This document shows positions 27,601-35,604 of a stretch of DNA of 64,000 bases, piece after piece (position 1 is the stretch's first letter; every line of letters begins with the position of its first letter). The DNA comes from Pseudomonadota bacterium (GTDB lineage Bacteria; Pseudomonadota; Gammaproteobacteria; Steroidobacterales; Steroidobacteraceae): the NCBI GenBank assembly GCA_016703895.1, contig JADJBE010000003.1, forward strand, positions 186,001 through 250,000, in the 5' to 3' direction. The position numbers were made by a program, and so were the translations under genes. The notes beneath the pieces are model-generated. The model was given only the letters and a program-made list of their open reading frames with translations, made no database searches and was not told where the DNA came from.

Positions 27601-27880
27601 CCGCGTAGGTCAGCACTGGGCGGCGCACGCGTGGCAGCCAGCGCTCAATGATGGCTGCGCCCAGCGCAAGCCCGGCCATATACGCGGCGAGCACCGTGGC
27701 GACCGCCAGTTCGGATGTGCCGAACACCAGCGCGAACTGCCTCGTCCAAGCGGTCTGGTAGACCAATGCTGCGAGACCACTCAGCACGAAGCACAGCGCG
27801 AGCAAGACCATGGTGGTTCGCGGTGCGCTGTCGTTGGGTGGCGAGATCGTGCGATTGACAGGTGGATTGGATGCGGACAT
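24656..27880 (-). CDS. Membrane protein fusing an MFS-like transporter with a spermidine-synthase-like domain
   Basis: About 1074 residues. Residues 20-480 hold a large set of hydrophobic helices like the fused MFS/spermidine synthase family. Residues 490-740 form a Rossmann methyltransferase-type fold of the spermidine synthase superfamily (VLIVGYGGGVVVEGV, VDVIELEPLVIEANR, ITNDARGALSLT, YDAIVSQPSHPWTAGASHLYTREF). The rest is alpha-helical and repeat-like. The S/P-rich YDAIVSQPSHPW replaces the catalytic Asp region of true aminopropyltransferases, so polyamine synthesis is doubtful. The role of these fused proteins is not established. Upstream of, and coupled to, the S41 peptidase. Confidence 0.85.
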   Translation of the reverse strand: MSASNPPVNRTISPPNDSAPRTTMVLLALCFVLSGLAALVYQTAWTRQFALVFGTSELAVATVLAAYMAGLALGAAIIERWLPRVRRPVLTYAVLELGIAVSAVLLVPLCIWLSNLLLQAFFGGQPAPPSSTEVGTSLFYLIGAFAALVVPTTLMGATLPLLARHAVQDESQIGRRIGVLYAANTAGAVLGALLTAFLLLPNLGLSATVWTGAAINVLVFVLAAMLAKSAAQSSATAATLARVQFKLRAPPDGIWVLPLMLLAGAVAFFHEVLWTRMLSHVLGSSIYAFGVMVASFLTGIALGGAIGAWLASTRERASQVLGYALVLAAAAAAAAYLLLERLIPPSTGLMQNVTTVLGMRIPLNTLFAGALLLPMTICIGATYPLAVRILAITADDAAPASARVYAWNTVGAIVGSLAAGFWLIPALRYEGAIRLAVLAGAALGIIGLWALTRPNKIAATVGTIAALALAVLFQPAVPDKLLVTSPLQIDSSGKVLYYDIGKSASVIVLEQDGGLALRTNGLPEALMEAPGSLPRFSGEFWLSPITAIARPGAETVLIVGYGGGVVVEGVPPSFRSVDVIELEPLVIEANRATRQLRKRDPLTDPRVTIITNDARGALSLTSKKYDAIVSQPSHPWTAGASHLYTREFMQLARDHMTDNGVFVQWMNVAFLDERLLRSLSATLLDVFDELRVYRPDPATLVFVAATKPLDIERQMAATGLPLRRTPLHYARFGINTVEDLVAALVLDASGVRELASGASLITDNNNRMATSSVYELGRGMSPDATGRILAPYDPLQRPDSFVYRELGGALAFDYIARRLAAFAPLDASLADRIKRIGAALGDTAQGDYVRALGVSVAGRNEAGMQAIREAAFMREDSELLRYELVRSRLGEIASGRASSELLIDAEKLTAGAAAVITGTRLAGANDWAGLSALDTKLAQARWTDPWYLEAAQLRADWRGRVTTPGRKRQLGDEAIILIDRLAVVTPGVGLYALRARAALAAERPDVLIESVAMYGRMTLAIAATRGPAEREEARSNVQSALELLRNAEAQAGANKERVEQIRTQLGVGLARLGS

Positions 27881-27950
27881 GGTCGCTTAAGTCTAGCTGC
27901 TCGCACTGCGCTCGTGTGGGCGCTCTGGTTCCCTAACGCGAGGAAGCAAC

Positions 27951-28766
27951 ATGGCCAGTTTCGATCCCTCTGGAGTCATCACGATCACGACCGATTTCGG
28001 ACATAAGGGGCCGTTCGTCGGTGTCATGAAGGGCCGCATGCTGGCGCGGTTCCGACAGGCGCAAATCATCGATCTGACGCACGAGATCCATGTGCACTGG
28101 CCGGCGGAGGCAGGCTTTTGGTTAGCGCGCTCGTTCGAGTACTTTCCCACCGGCACCGTCCATGTCGCTGTGGTGGATCCGGGGGTGGGCACGACTCGCG
28201 ACATCCTGGCGGTGGTAGCCAATGGCCACGTGCTACTGGCGCCAGACAACGGCCTGCTTGCGCCCATCGTTGGCCGGCACGCAGATGCGACGATCATTCG
28301 TCTGGACTCGAAGCGGCTGGCATCGTTCGGTGTGTCGCGCCCGAGTGCCACGTTTCACGGCCGCGACATTTTTGCCCCCTTGGCGGCAGAGCTGGCGGCG
28401 GGGCGGTGTATGCCATTGGAGCTGGGAGTGACCACCGGATCGATCGTGCCCGCGTGGGTCGATGAGCCGGCCGTCGAGGCGGGGTGCGTACGCGGCGTGG
28501 TGATCACGCTGGATCACTTTGGCAATCTCATCACCAATATTGCAAGTAGCCTGGTCCGCGACTTCGCCGAGCCGGTCGTGCGCGCGGGCGGGCATGATTT
28601 CGTTCTGCGCCGCACCTATGGGGACGTTCAGCCTGGCGAATACTTGGCCTTGGTCAATTCTTTTGATGTGGTGGAGATCGCCCGCGCGGAGCAGCACGCC
28701 GCCGATGGGCTTGGTTTGGGACGCGGGGCGCCGGTGGTGGTATTGGATCGCGTTTTAAGTAGTTGA
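27951..28766 (+). CDS. S-adenosyl-L-methionine hydrolase (SAM hydroxide adenosyltransferase, DUF62)
   Basis: A protein of 271 residues with the family motifs: ITITTDFGHKGPFVGVMKG, THEIHVHWPAEAGFWLA, VAVVDPGVGT, LLAPDNGLL, ATFHGRDIFAP and DHFGNLITNI. The family hydrolyses SAM to adenosine and methionine, using an Asp-Arg-His set with an activated water or hydroxide. It stands alone between the divergent membrane protein and the lysAC unit. Confidence 0.92.
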   Translation: MASFDPSGVITITTDFGHKGPFVGVMKGRMLARFRQAQIIDLTHEIHVHWPAEAGFWLARSFEYFPTGTVHVAVVDPGVGTTRDILAVVANGHVLLAPDNGLLAPIVGRHADATIIRLDSKRLASFGVSRPSATFHGRDIFAPLAAELAAGRCMPLELGVTTGSIVPAWVDEPAVEAGCVRGVVITLDHFGNLITNIASSLVRDFAEPVVRAGGHDFVLRRTYGDVQPGEYLALVNSFDVVEIARAEQHAADGLGLGRGAPVVVLDRVLSS

Positions 28767-28790
28767 ACACGGCGGGGAATCGGCTATAGT
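28763..28790 (+). promoter_or_regulatory. Candidate sigma70 promoter for the PA3496-like/lysAC unit
   Basis: TTGAAC (28763-28768) and TATAGT (28785-28790) are separated by 16 bases and lie 70 bases upstream of the small gene. The -10 matches five of six consensus bases. The -35 overlaps the stop codon of the SAM hydrolase gene. No leader peptide or lysine riboswitch is visible between it and the start. Confidence 0.5.
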
Positions 28791-28859
28791 TCGCAGCCGC
28801 AGCGCACCGTCACTTGGATGCTAAGCGATTGTTTTTATTGATTATTTGAATTAGACAAG

Positions 28860-29081
28860 ATGAGCGAACGAGACAACGAAAGCTTCGATATCGACGGCGA
28901 CTTCTTAGCCGAGGCAGAAGAAACCGCGGATTTTGACGGCATGCTCGACAAAGTCGAGCGTCGGGCGCGGCCGCAACCGGGGGTTAAGCGCGGCAAGGCG
29001 GCTTGGAGCCGACTCGAGGAAGTCCTGGCGGAACGCCGCCTCGAGCGACAGCTTCGCGACGTGTTTGACGACGAAGCTTGA
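28860..29081 (+). CDS. Small PA3496-like protein (envelope-integrity family)
   Basis: A 73-residue acidic-then-basic protein: SERDNESFDIDGDFLAEA at the N-terminus and AAWSRLEEVLAERRLERQLRDVFDDE at the C-terminus. The C-terminal (W/R)xxxExxLxxRxLxxxLxDxFDD pattern is that of the PA3496/DUF3545-like family. No signal peptide or membrane segment. Its TGA stop is followed directly by the ATG of lysAC with no gap, so translation is coupled. Function unknown to me beyond the family name. Confidence 0.75.
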   Translation: MSERDNESFDIDGDFLAEAEETADFDGMLDKVERRARPQPGVKRGKAAWSRLEEVLAERRLERQLRDVFDDEA

Positions 29082-31673
29082 ATGTCTTCCCGTGTCAGTT
29101 CGGACTGGATCGTCGTCAAGTTCGGCGGCACCAGCGTCTCGTCGTTAGCCAACTGGCGCAATATAGCCGCGGTTGCCAGAGCGAGATTGGCTGCGGGTGC
29201 CCGCGTGCTGGTGGTGCATTCGGCGGTCACTGGGGTCACTGACCAACTCGAAGCACTGCTGACGCAGGCACTGGCCGGCAGTGCCGAGGAAGCGCTAAAA
29301 GCGATCGAGGCGCGTCACCGCAAGTTGGCAGCCGAACTCGGTATCGACTGCGGGCCCCAAGTCGAACGTCAGTTAGGTGAGCTGCGTCAGATTGCAGGCG
29401 GCGTTGCCCAGGCGGGCGAGGCCAGCGATCGTACCCGCGCGCTGATCCTTGCCAATGGCGAGTTGCTCGCAACGATGCTGGGTGAGCGTTTCTTACGCGC
29501 TGAAAAGATTCCCGTCACCTGGGTCGACGCACGTACGATCTTGCACGCCGAGGCGCGAGCCAATGCGTCGGTCAAAGCGTCCATCCTGTCAGCGACCTGC
29601 GATTTCTCCCCCGACGCCGCGCTCGAGCTACGGCCAGCGGCACTCACGCCAGTCATTATCACGCAGGGTTTCATCGCGAGCGACGGGTCTGCCAATACCG
29701 TGTTGTTAGGGCGGGGTGGATCGGATACCTCGGCTGCCTACCTGGCCGCCAAACTGCGCGCGCGGCAACTCGAAATCTGGACCGACGTGCCGGGCATGTT
29801 CAGCGCCAATCCACGCTCCACCCCGACAGCGCGCTTGCTGCAATCCCTGCACTACGACGAAGCGCAGGAGATCGCCTCGAACGGCGCCAAGGTATTGCAC
29901 CCGCGCTGCATTTTGCCGGTACGGCAGCACCGCATTCCGTTGTACGTATTCTCGACCCAAACGCCGACTCTTCGTGGCACCTCGATCTCGGCGGATGCGG
30001 GCAACGGCGCGGCGCAGGTCAAGGCCATTTGTATCAAGAAGGGCATCACGCTGGTGTCGCTCGAAAGCCCGGGCATGTGGCATCAGGTGGGCTTTCTGGC
30101 CGACGCGTTTCAGGTTTTCAAGCAACACAGCATGTCTGTCGATCTGGTGTCGACGTCGGAGACTAACGTCACGGTGTCGCTGGACCCGGCAGCGAATACC
30201 TTGGACGACGCTGTGCTGGAAGCCTTACTGGTGGATCTGGCCAAGTTGTGCCGCGCACGGGTCATTGGGCCTTGCGCGTCCGTCTCGCTGGTCGGACGGA
30301 ACATCCGCGCGATCCTGCATCGCCTCGGCGAGGCCTTCGAGCTGTTCGAAGAACAGAAGATCTACCTGGTTTCCCAGGCTGCCAACGATCTGAACTTCAC
30401 CTTCGTCGTTGACGAGCGGCAGGGTGACCGACTCGTCACGCAGTTGCACGACCTGCTGATTCACGCGGCGCCGGATGATCCTGTCATGGGCCCTACCTGG
30501 GAGCAGTTGTTCAGTGGTCCGACGGCTGAGCAACCGGCAGCGCCGCCGCCCTGGTGGCGCAGCAAGCGCGCAGCATTGCTGGAGTTGATGCACGAGCGCC
30601 AGTCGGCCTACATCTATGACGCTGCGACGGTGACTAGCGCCGCCCGACAGTTGACTGCCTTGCGATCGCTCGACCGCGTGTTGTTTGCGATGAAGGCCAA
30701 TCCGCACGCTGAGATAGTGCGGTTGGTGGCTACTGCCGGACTCGGATTCGAATGCGTTTCGATCGGCGAGGTGCAGCACGTACTGACGCAGGTGCCGGGA
30801 ATCGATCCCGAGCGCATTTTGTTCACGCCAAACTTTGCGCCGCGTGCCGAGTACGCACAGGCATTTGAGCTCGGCGTGCATGTCACGCTCGACAACCGGT
30901 TTCCGCTCGACGAGTGGACGGACCTGCTGCGTGGCAAGGACGTGTTGTTGCTCATTGATACCGGCGTCGGGCGCGGGCATCACCACCATGTCCGTACCGC
31001 GGGTGTCGATGCCAAGTTTGGCATCCCGCTCGAGCAGATGGACGACGTCGTACGCCTGACGGCGGCGGCCGGCGTCCGCGTGGTCGGTTTACACGCCCAT
31101 GCTGGCAGCGGCGTGTTCGATGTGGAGAACTGGCAGCAAATCGCTGAGCTGTTAGTGAGTCTTGCCGGGCGTTTTCCGGCGGTACGGATCATCGACGTCG
31201 GCGGTGGCCTTGGGGTGCCGGATCGTCATGGTCTGCCGCAGCTCGATCTCGGCAAGCTTGACGACGCGTTGGCCGGCATCAAGCAGCAGCTGGGCGGTAT
31301 TGCATTGTGGGCGGAGCCGGGCCGATATCTGGTGGCGGCCGCCGGTGTGCTATTGGCCAAAGTGACCCAGACCAAGCAAAAGGGTTCGATCCGCTATGTC
31401 GGTGTCGCGACTGGTATGAATTCGTTGCTACGGCCGGCTCTATATGGGGCACACCACGATATCGTCAATCTCTCGCGCATCGACGAACCTGCCGATCTGC
31501 TCTGTCATGTGGTGGGGCCGATCTGCGAGAGTGCTGACTTTCTGGGCCACGACCGCATGCTGCCGGTGACGCGAGAGGGCGACGTACTCGCGATTGCCAC
31601 CGCAGGTGCCTATGGTCACGCCATGTCCTCACACTACAACTTGCGCGAGCCGGCTGAGGAACTCGTCATTTGA
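29082..31673 (+). CDS. lysAC: Bifunctional aspartate kinase / diaminopimelate decarboxylase
   Basis: A fusion of the first and last enzymes of lysine synthesis, about 863 residues. Residues 1-460 are aspartokinase: IVVKFGGTSVSSLANW, LGRGGSDTSAAYLAAKL, the catalytic region YDEAQEIASNGAKVLHPR and two ACT-like segments (VSLESPGMWHQVGFLADAF, NDLNFTFVVDE) for lysine feedback. Residues 500-863 are the decarboxylase: PLP Lys in FAMKANPHAEI, HAHAGSGVFD, GGGLGVPD, EPGRYLVAAAG and CESADFL (active-site Cys). The fusion is a known feature of Xanthomonadaceae and relatives. The stop overlaps the next start as TTGA. Confidence 0.95.
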   Translation: MSSRVSSDWIVVKFGGTSVSSLANWRNIAAVARARLAAGARVLVVHSAVTGVTDQLEALLTQALAGSAEEALKAIEARHRKLAAELGIDCGPQVERQLGELRQIAGGVAQAGEASDRTRALILANGELLATMLGERFLRAEKIPVTWVDARTILHAEARANASVKASILSATCDFSPDAALELRPAALTPVIITQGFIASDGSANTVLLGRGGSDTSAAYLAAKLRARQLEIWTDVPGMFSANPRSTPTARLLQSLHYDEAQEIASNGAKVLHPRCILPVRQHRIPLYVFSTQTPTLRGTSISADAGNGAAQVKAICIKKGITLVSLESPGMWHQVGFLADAFQVFKQHSMSVDLVSTSETNVTVSLDPAANTLDDAVLEALLVDLAKLCRARVIGPCASVSLVGRNIRAILHRLGEAFELFEEQKIYLVSQAANDLNFTFVVDERQGDRLVTQLHDLLIHAAPDDPVMGPTWEQLFSGPTAEQPAAPPPWWRSKRAALLELMHERQSAYIYDAATVTSAARQLTALRSLDRVLFAMKANPHAEIVRLVATAGLGFECVSIGEVQHVLTQVPGIDPERILFTPNFAPRAEYAQAFELGVHVTLDNRFPLDEWTDLLRGKDVLLLIDTGVGRGHHHHVRTAGVDAKFGIPLEQMDDVVRLTAAAGVRVVGLHAHAGSGVFDVENWQQIAELLVSLAGRFPAVRIIDVGGGLGVPDRHGLPQLDLGKLDDALAGIKQQLGGIALWAEPGRYLVAAAGVLLAKVTQTKQKGSIRYVGVATGMNSLLRPALYGAHHDIVNLSRIDEPADLLCHVVGPICESADFLGHDRMLPVTREGDVLAIATAGAYGHAMSSHYNLREPAEELVI

Positions 31674-32899
31674 GTGACCCGCCTGTGGTCGGTTCTATCC
31701 TGCCGCGCACGGTCTGGACACTGGCAGTCGTTTCCTTGTTGAACGACGCGGCGAGCGAGATGATCGCACCGCTGCTACCTATTTTTCTCACTGCCACACT
31801 CGGTGCCGGGCCAGCGATCGTGGCCATGATAGAAGCGCTAGGCGAGGCCGCCAGCAGCGTGCTCAAGTTAATCGCCGGACGCTGGAACGACCGTGGGCTG
31901 AGCGGCCGTGGTCTGATAATAGGTGGCTATGGTCTGGCCAATCTGGCGCGGCCGCTGCTTGGCTTTGCGTCGACGTGGGGTGTGGTTCTCACCCTGCGAT
32001 TGCTGGATCGGGTCGGCAAGGGACTCAGAACGGCCCCGCGCGATGCCTTGCTCAGTCGCAGTGTACCGCCGCAGCTGCGTGGCCGTGCCTTTGGTCTGCA
32101 CCGCGCCTTTGACCATGGGGGTGCGATGTTGGGGCCGATTGTGGCGACCCTGTTGTTAGCGGCTGGTGTTGAGATGCGCACCGTGTTCTTGCTGGCAGGC
32201 ATTTTTGGTTTTGCCGTGCTGCTGACACTGATGACGCGGCTCTCCGGCGAGGAGGTGCGCCGTTTGGAGCCGGCCCGCAATATTGGCCACGCCGGCGAGC
32301 AGGCGGCGGGCAATGCTGCAACCACGCTGACACTGCGCTGGGCGACGTTGACGCCGTCCACGCGTGCGTTGCTGATTGCCGTCATGGTACTCGCCGCTGC
32401 GGCGGTGCCTGAAGTCATGGTCGTACTATGGGCGGTCGACCGTGGTTTGGCGGTACAGTGGGTGCCGCTCTTGTGGGCCGCTGCGCATGGGCTCAAGGCG
32501 CTGATCGCCTGGCGCTGTGGGCATTGGGTCGACCGCTACAGCGCCCGCGCGGTGTTGCAAGTCGGCTGGCCACTACGGGTATTGGCATTGGTGGCCTTGG
32601 CGTTTGCCGACGCGACTGGCATCGGCGTCTGGTTAGCGTTCGCCTTGTATTCCGCAGCGCTTGCCTCCACCGAGGCTGCCGAGCGTGCCTTGCTGGCCGA
32701 CGCGGTTGCTAGCAGTCTGCGCGGCACGGCCTATGGTCTTTACAATCTCACCACGGGCCTCGCGATCTTGCCCGGTGCAATCGTCATCGGCGGTCTCTGG
32801 CAGGCCTATGGCTCGACCATGGCGCTGGCGGTGTCGGCGGCCGCATCTGCTGTAGCGTGTCTCATCGCCGTTAGGCTCGCGCCGCATGGCGCGCGCTGA
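31670..32899 (+). CDS. Major facilitator superfamily transporter
   Basis: About 409 residues with 11-12 membrane helices. The N-terminal half has LNDAASEMIAPLLPIFL and the motif-A-like loop (GRWNDRGLSGRGLIIGGY), plus DRVGKGLRTAPRDALL, a signature of the MFS group related to fosmidomycin- and metabolite-resistance proteins. It starts at TTG overlapping the lysAC stop. Coupling to lysAC might suggest amino-acid export, which is inference only. Its 3' end overlaps hisI by 29 bases on the opposite strand. Confidence 0.88.
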   Translation: MSDPPVVGSILPRTVWTLAVVSLLNDAASEMIAPLLPIFLTATLGAGPAIVAMIEALGEAASSVLKLIAGRWNDRGLSGRGLIIGGYGLANLARPLLGFASTWGVVLTLRLLDRVGKGLRTAPRDALLSRSVPPQLRGRAFGLHRAFDHGGAMLGPIVATLLLAAGVEMRTVFLLAGIFGFAVLLTLMTRLSGEEVRRLEPARNIGHAGEQAAGNAATTLTLRWATLTPSTRALLIAVMVLAAAAVPEVMVVLWAVDRGLAVQWVPLLWAAAHGLKALIAWRCGHWVDRYSARAVLQVGWPLRVLALVALAFADATGIGVWLAFALYSAALASTEAAERALLADAVASSLRGTAYGLYNLTTGLAILPGAIVIGGLWQAYGSTMALAVSAAASAVACLIAVRLAPHGAR

Positions 32900-33494
32900 G
32901 CTCATCCAAGATGGCCGCGAGTGGGATGTTGCGACTCTTGAGTAACAACAGCATGTGGAACACGAGGTCCGCCGCTTCCGCAACCACCGCGGCATCGTCT
33001 TCAGCTACGCCGGCGAGCGCGAGTTCGACGCCTTCTTCGCCCACCTTCTGCGCGATTCGTTTGGCGCCTTTGGCAAACAGGCTGGCGGTATAACTACCCT
33101 CGGGTCGTTCGGCGATTCTTCGTTGCAGCACGGCCTCGAGTTCCGCCAGGAACGCGAGTTTTTCAGCCGGTGTCCTGCCGCTGTCGCCGAAGCAGGTTTG
33201 CGTCCCAAGATGACACGCCGGACCACGCGGTTGCGCCAGCACCAGCAGACAGTCCCGGTCACAGTCGAGCGCCAGGTCGACAACGTCCAGACTATTGCCG
33301 GACGTTTCGCCTTTCTCCCACTGGCGCTGTTTGCTACGACTGAAAAACACCGCACGTTGGCGCTCAATGGTGGCCATAACGGCAGCGCGATCCATATGAC
33401 CGACCATGAGCACCGCGCCACTCACGGCGTGCTGCACTACCGCGGTGATCAAACCGCCGCCTTTTTCGAAGTTGATTGCGTTGATATCTAACAT
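32871..33494 (-). CDS. hisIE: Bifunctional phosphoribosyl-AMP cyclohydrolase / phosphoribosyl-ATP pyrophosphatase (HisIE)
   Basis: About 207 residues, catalysing steps 2 and 3 of histidine synthesis. The HisI half has VLMVGHMDRAA, the zinc-ligand regions SKQRQWEKGETSGN and DCDRDCLLVLAQPRGPACHLGTQTCF. The HisE half has SYTASLFAKGAKRIAQKVGEEGVELALA and EAADLVFHMLLLL. Starts at ATG 33494 after a 19-base gap from hisF, and is the last gene of the his operon. Confidence 0.96.
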   Translation of the reverse strand: MLDINAINFEKGGGLITAVVQHAVSGAVLMVGHMDRAAVMATIERQRAVFFSRSKQRQWEKGETSGNSLDVVDLALDCDRDCLLVLAQPRGPACHLGTQTCFGDSGRTPAEKLAFLAELEAVLQRRIAERPEGSYTASLFAKGAKRIAQKVGEEGVELALAGVAEDDAAVVAEAADLVFHMLLLLKSRNIPLAAILDELSARHAARA

Positions 33495-33513
33495 ACTGAT
33501 TGCTTCATATTTT

Positions 33514-34284
33514 TCAGGCAGGACGGATGGCAATACCAGCTTGTGCGAGCTCGCGTTTCAGATCCCGAATCGCGATCTGGCCCGAGTGGAACACGCTGGC
33601 GGCCAAGGCAGCGTCGACTCTGGCCCGCTCGAAGACAGCGCGGAAATGCTCACTCGCACCGGCGCCGCCAGAAGCCACCAACGGGACCGAACAGATCTCG
33701 CGGACAGCAGCGAGCTGCGCGAGATCATAGCCTTGACGCACGCCGTCGCTGGCCATGCAATTGAGAACGATTTCACCCGCGCCGCGTGCCTGCACCTCGC
33801 GCACCCATTGCAACGTGTCGCGGCCCGCGTCACCGCTCTTGTTAGGATCGCCGGTAAGGTGGTGCACTCGATAGCCGACTGGCAGTGTGTGACTGTCGAT
33901 GCCGACGACAACGCATTGAGACCCAAACCGTGCGGCGAGTCGGTCGATCAGATCCGGGTCGACCAGTGCTGGCGAGTTGACCGATATTTTTTCGGCACCG
34001 GCTTGTAGTACCGCTTCGGCGTTGGCGACCGACCGAATACCACCTGCAACACAGAAGGGGATATCGAGGACCGCGGCGACCTTGCGTACCCAGCTATGAT
34101 CGACCGATCGACCTTCGGGACTCGCGGTGATGTCGTAAAAGACCAGTTCGTCTGCGCCCTCATCGCAATAGCGGCTCGCCAGCGCGACGATGTCGCCGAC
34201 GATACGGTGATCGCGGAAGCGAACGCCCTTGACCACCTGGCCGTCACGTACGTCGAGACAGGGGATTATGCGTTTGGCAAGAAT
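33514..34284 (-). CDS. hisF: Imidazole glycerol phosphate synthase subunit HisF, apparent ATT start
   Basis: The cyclase subunit, a (beta/alpha)8 barrel of about 256 residues that works with HisH. The expected N-terminus (LAKRIIPCLDVRDGQVVKGV, containing the catalytic Asp) is in frame, but the codon where Met should be is ATT at 34282-34284. There is no in-frame ATG, GTG or TTG before the end of that block. ATT follows GAGGAG by eight bases, an ideal spacing. Later signatures are GADELVFYDITAS, CVAGGIRSV, VVVGIDSHTLP and PLVASGGAGASEHF. The start overlaps the hisA end. A substitution error (ATG to ATT) is possible. Starting at the later GTG (MVKGVRF) would remove the active-site Asp. Confidence 0.94.
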   Translation of the reverse strand: MLAKRIIPCLDVRDGQVVKGVRFRDHRIVGDIVALASRYCDEGADELVFYDITASPEGRSVDHSWVRKVAAVLDIPFCVAGGIRSVANAEAVLQAGAEKISVNSPALVDPDLIDRLAARFGSQCVVVGIDSHTLPVGYRVHHLTGDPNKSGDAGRDTLQWVREVQARGAGEIVLNCMASDGVRQGYDLAQLAAVREICSVPLVASGGAGASEHFRAVFERARVDAALAASVFHSGQIAIRDLKRELAQAGIAIRPA

Positions 34285-35006
34285 GGCCGCAGCTCCTCGG
34301 TGGGTATGCGTTCTTCGAGCAGTGCCTTGCCGCTGATGGCGGCGGCGGCACCGACGGCCGCCAGCGCGTGCAGATCGCTAGCGTTGCGCACGCCACCCGA
34401 TGCCTGCCACTGGATCGTTGGCAGTCGCGCGGCAAGCTCGGCGTACAGTTCAACCGCGGGTCCGGCTAGTGCGCCGTCGCGCTCGACATCGGTACAGAGT
34501 ACATGCTGCAGACCATGTGGTAGAAAGAACTCGATGACGTCATACAGTGAGCGACTGCTGCTAGCTGTCCAGCCCCTGGTCAGGACGATCGGCACGCCGT
34601 GTTCGTCGCGACGCACGTCAAGCGCAAGTCCGATCGCCTGCGGTCCGTAGCGTGTTAGCCAGGTCGCCACGGCGGCTGGGTCCTCGACCGCAGCACTGCC
34701 GATGATCACGCGATCGACCCCGTGGCGCAGTAAGTCATCGACGACTTCGAGTGAACGGACGCCACCTCCAACCTGCAAATTGAGGGCACGTTGTGACGCC
34801 AAACGCGTGATCACTTTGCGGTTGGCAAGCACACCATCGCGAGCGCCATCGAGGTCGACGATATGCAACCAGGTGGCGCCCAGGTTGCGATAACGCAGTA
34901 GCAAATCGTGCGGCTCGAGGTCGTAGCGTGTCTCGGCGTCGAAGTCACCTCGCAAGAGGCGCACGCAGCGTCCGCCGCGCAGGTCGATCGATGGAATCAA
35001 CAGCAT
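34266..35006 (-). CDS. hisA: Phosphoribosylformimino-5-aminoimidazole carboxamide ribotide isomerase
   Basis: HisA catalyses the Amadori-type rearrangement before the HisFH step. About 246 residues, with MLLIPSIDLRGGRCVRL (catalytic Asp), WLHIVDLDGARDG, VGGGVRSLE, RVIIGSAAVED, CTDVERDG and ASGGVRNASDL. ATG 35006 is chosen because the longer frame runs into hisH. Its stop lies 17 bases inside hisF. Confidence 0.96.
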   Translation of the reverse strand: MLLIPSIDLRGGRCVRLLRGDFDAETRYDLEPHDLLLRYRNLGATWLHIVDLDGARDGVLANRKVITRLASQRALNLQVGGGVRSLEVVDDLLRHGVDRVIIGSAAVEDPAAVATWLTRYGPQAIGLALDVRRDEHGVPIVLTRGWTASSSRSLYDVIEFFLPHGLQHVLCTDVERDGALAGPAVELYAELAARLPTIQWQASGGVRNASDLHALAAVGAAAAISGKALLEERIPTEELRPFLPNA

Positions 35007-35008
35007 TT

Positions 35009-35604
35009 TTATACCTCGAGAAAGTTCGCCAGAACTTGCGCACCGACACTTGCTGAACGCTCCGGATGAAACTGTGTTCCCCAGAAGTTGTCGCGCCGCA
35101 CGATGGCGCTCAGCGCGCCACCGTAGTCGGTGGTAGCAAGCGTGTTGTGATCCGGCGTGGCCGCAAAGCTGTGCACGAAATAGACGTAGTCGCCTTGTTG
35201 GAGCTGTGCCAGCAATGGGTCTTCCCCAATCAGATCGAGTTGATTCCAACCCATATGGGGTACCGGCCGATCTGTAGTCGCCTGCAGTCGCTGCACGCTA
35301 CCCTTGAGAATGCCGAGGCACGACTGGTCGCCTTCCGCCGTCCTTTCAAACAGCAGTTGCATCCCGAGGCAGATGCCCAAGACAGGTTGCTGCAGGGCGG
35401 GATCAAGTCGATCAGGCCGGCTGCGCGCAGGCGTTGCATGGCCGCTGTGGCGGAACCCACGCCGGGCAGCAGCACTCGCTCGGCATCCTGAATCTCGGCC
35501 GGATCGTTACTAACTATCGACGCTGCGCCGAGTCGCTGCAGCGCGAGGCTGAGTGAGGCCAGGTTGGCGCCGCCGCTGTCGATGATCACGACACGCTTGC
35601 TCAC
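35009..35604 (-). CDS. hisH: Imidazole glycerol phosphate synthase subunit HisH, with a one-base deletion
   Basis: The glutaminase subunit supplying ammonia to HisF. Visible are VVIIDSGGANLASLSLAL, LLPGVGSATAAM, the nucleophile elbow GICLGMQLLFE, HMGWNQL, YVYFVHSF and the His-Glu of the triad (GTQFHPERS). After AAGLIDLIP the frame breaks at about 35399-35401 in a CCC run (GGG on the plus strand); restoring one base joins it to LQQPVLGICLGMQ. Start overlaps hisB (ATGA). Confidence 0.93.
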
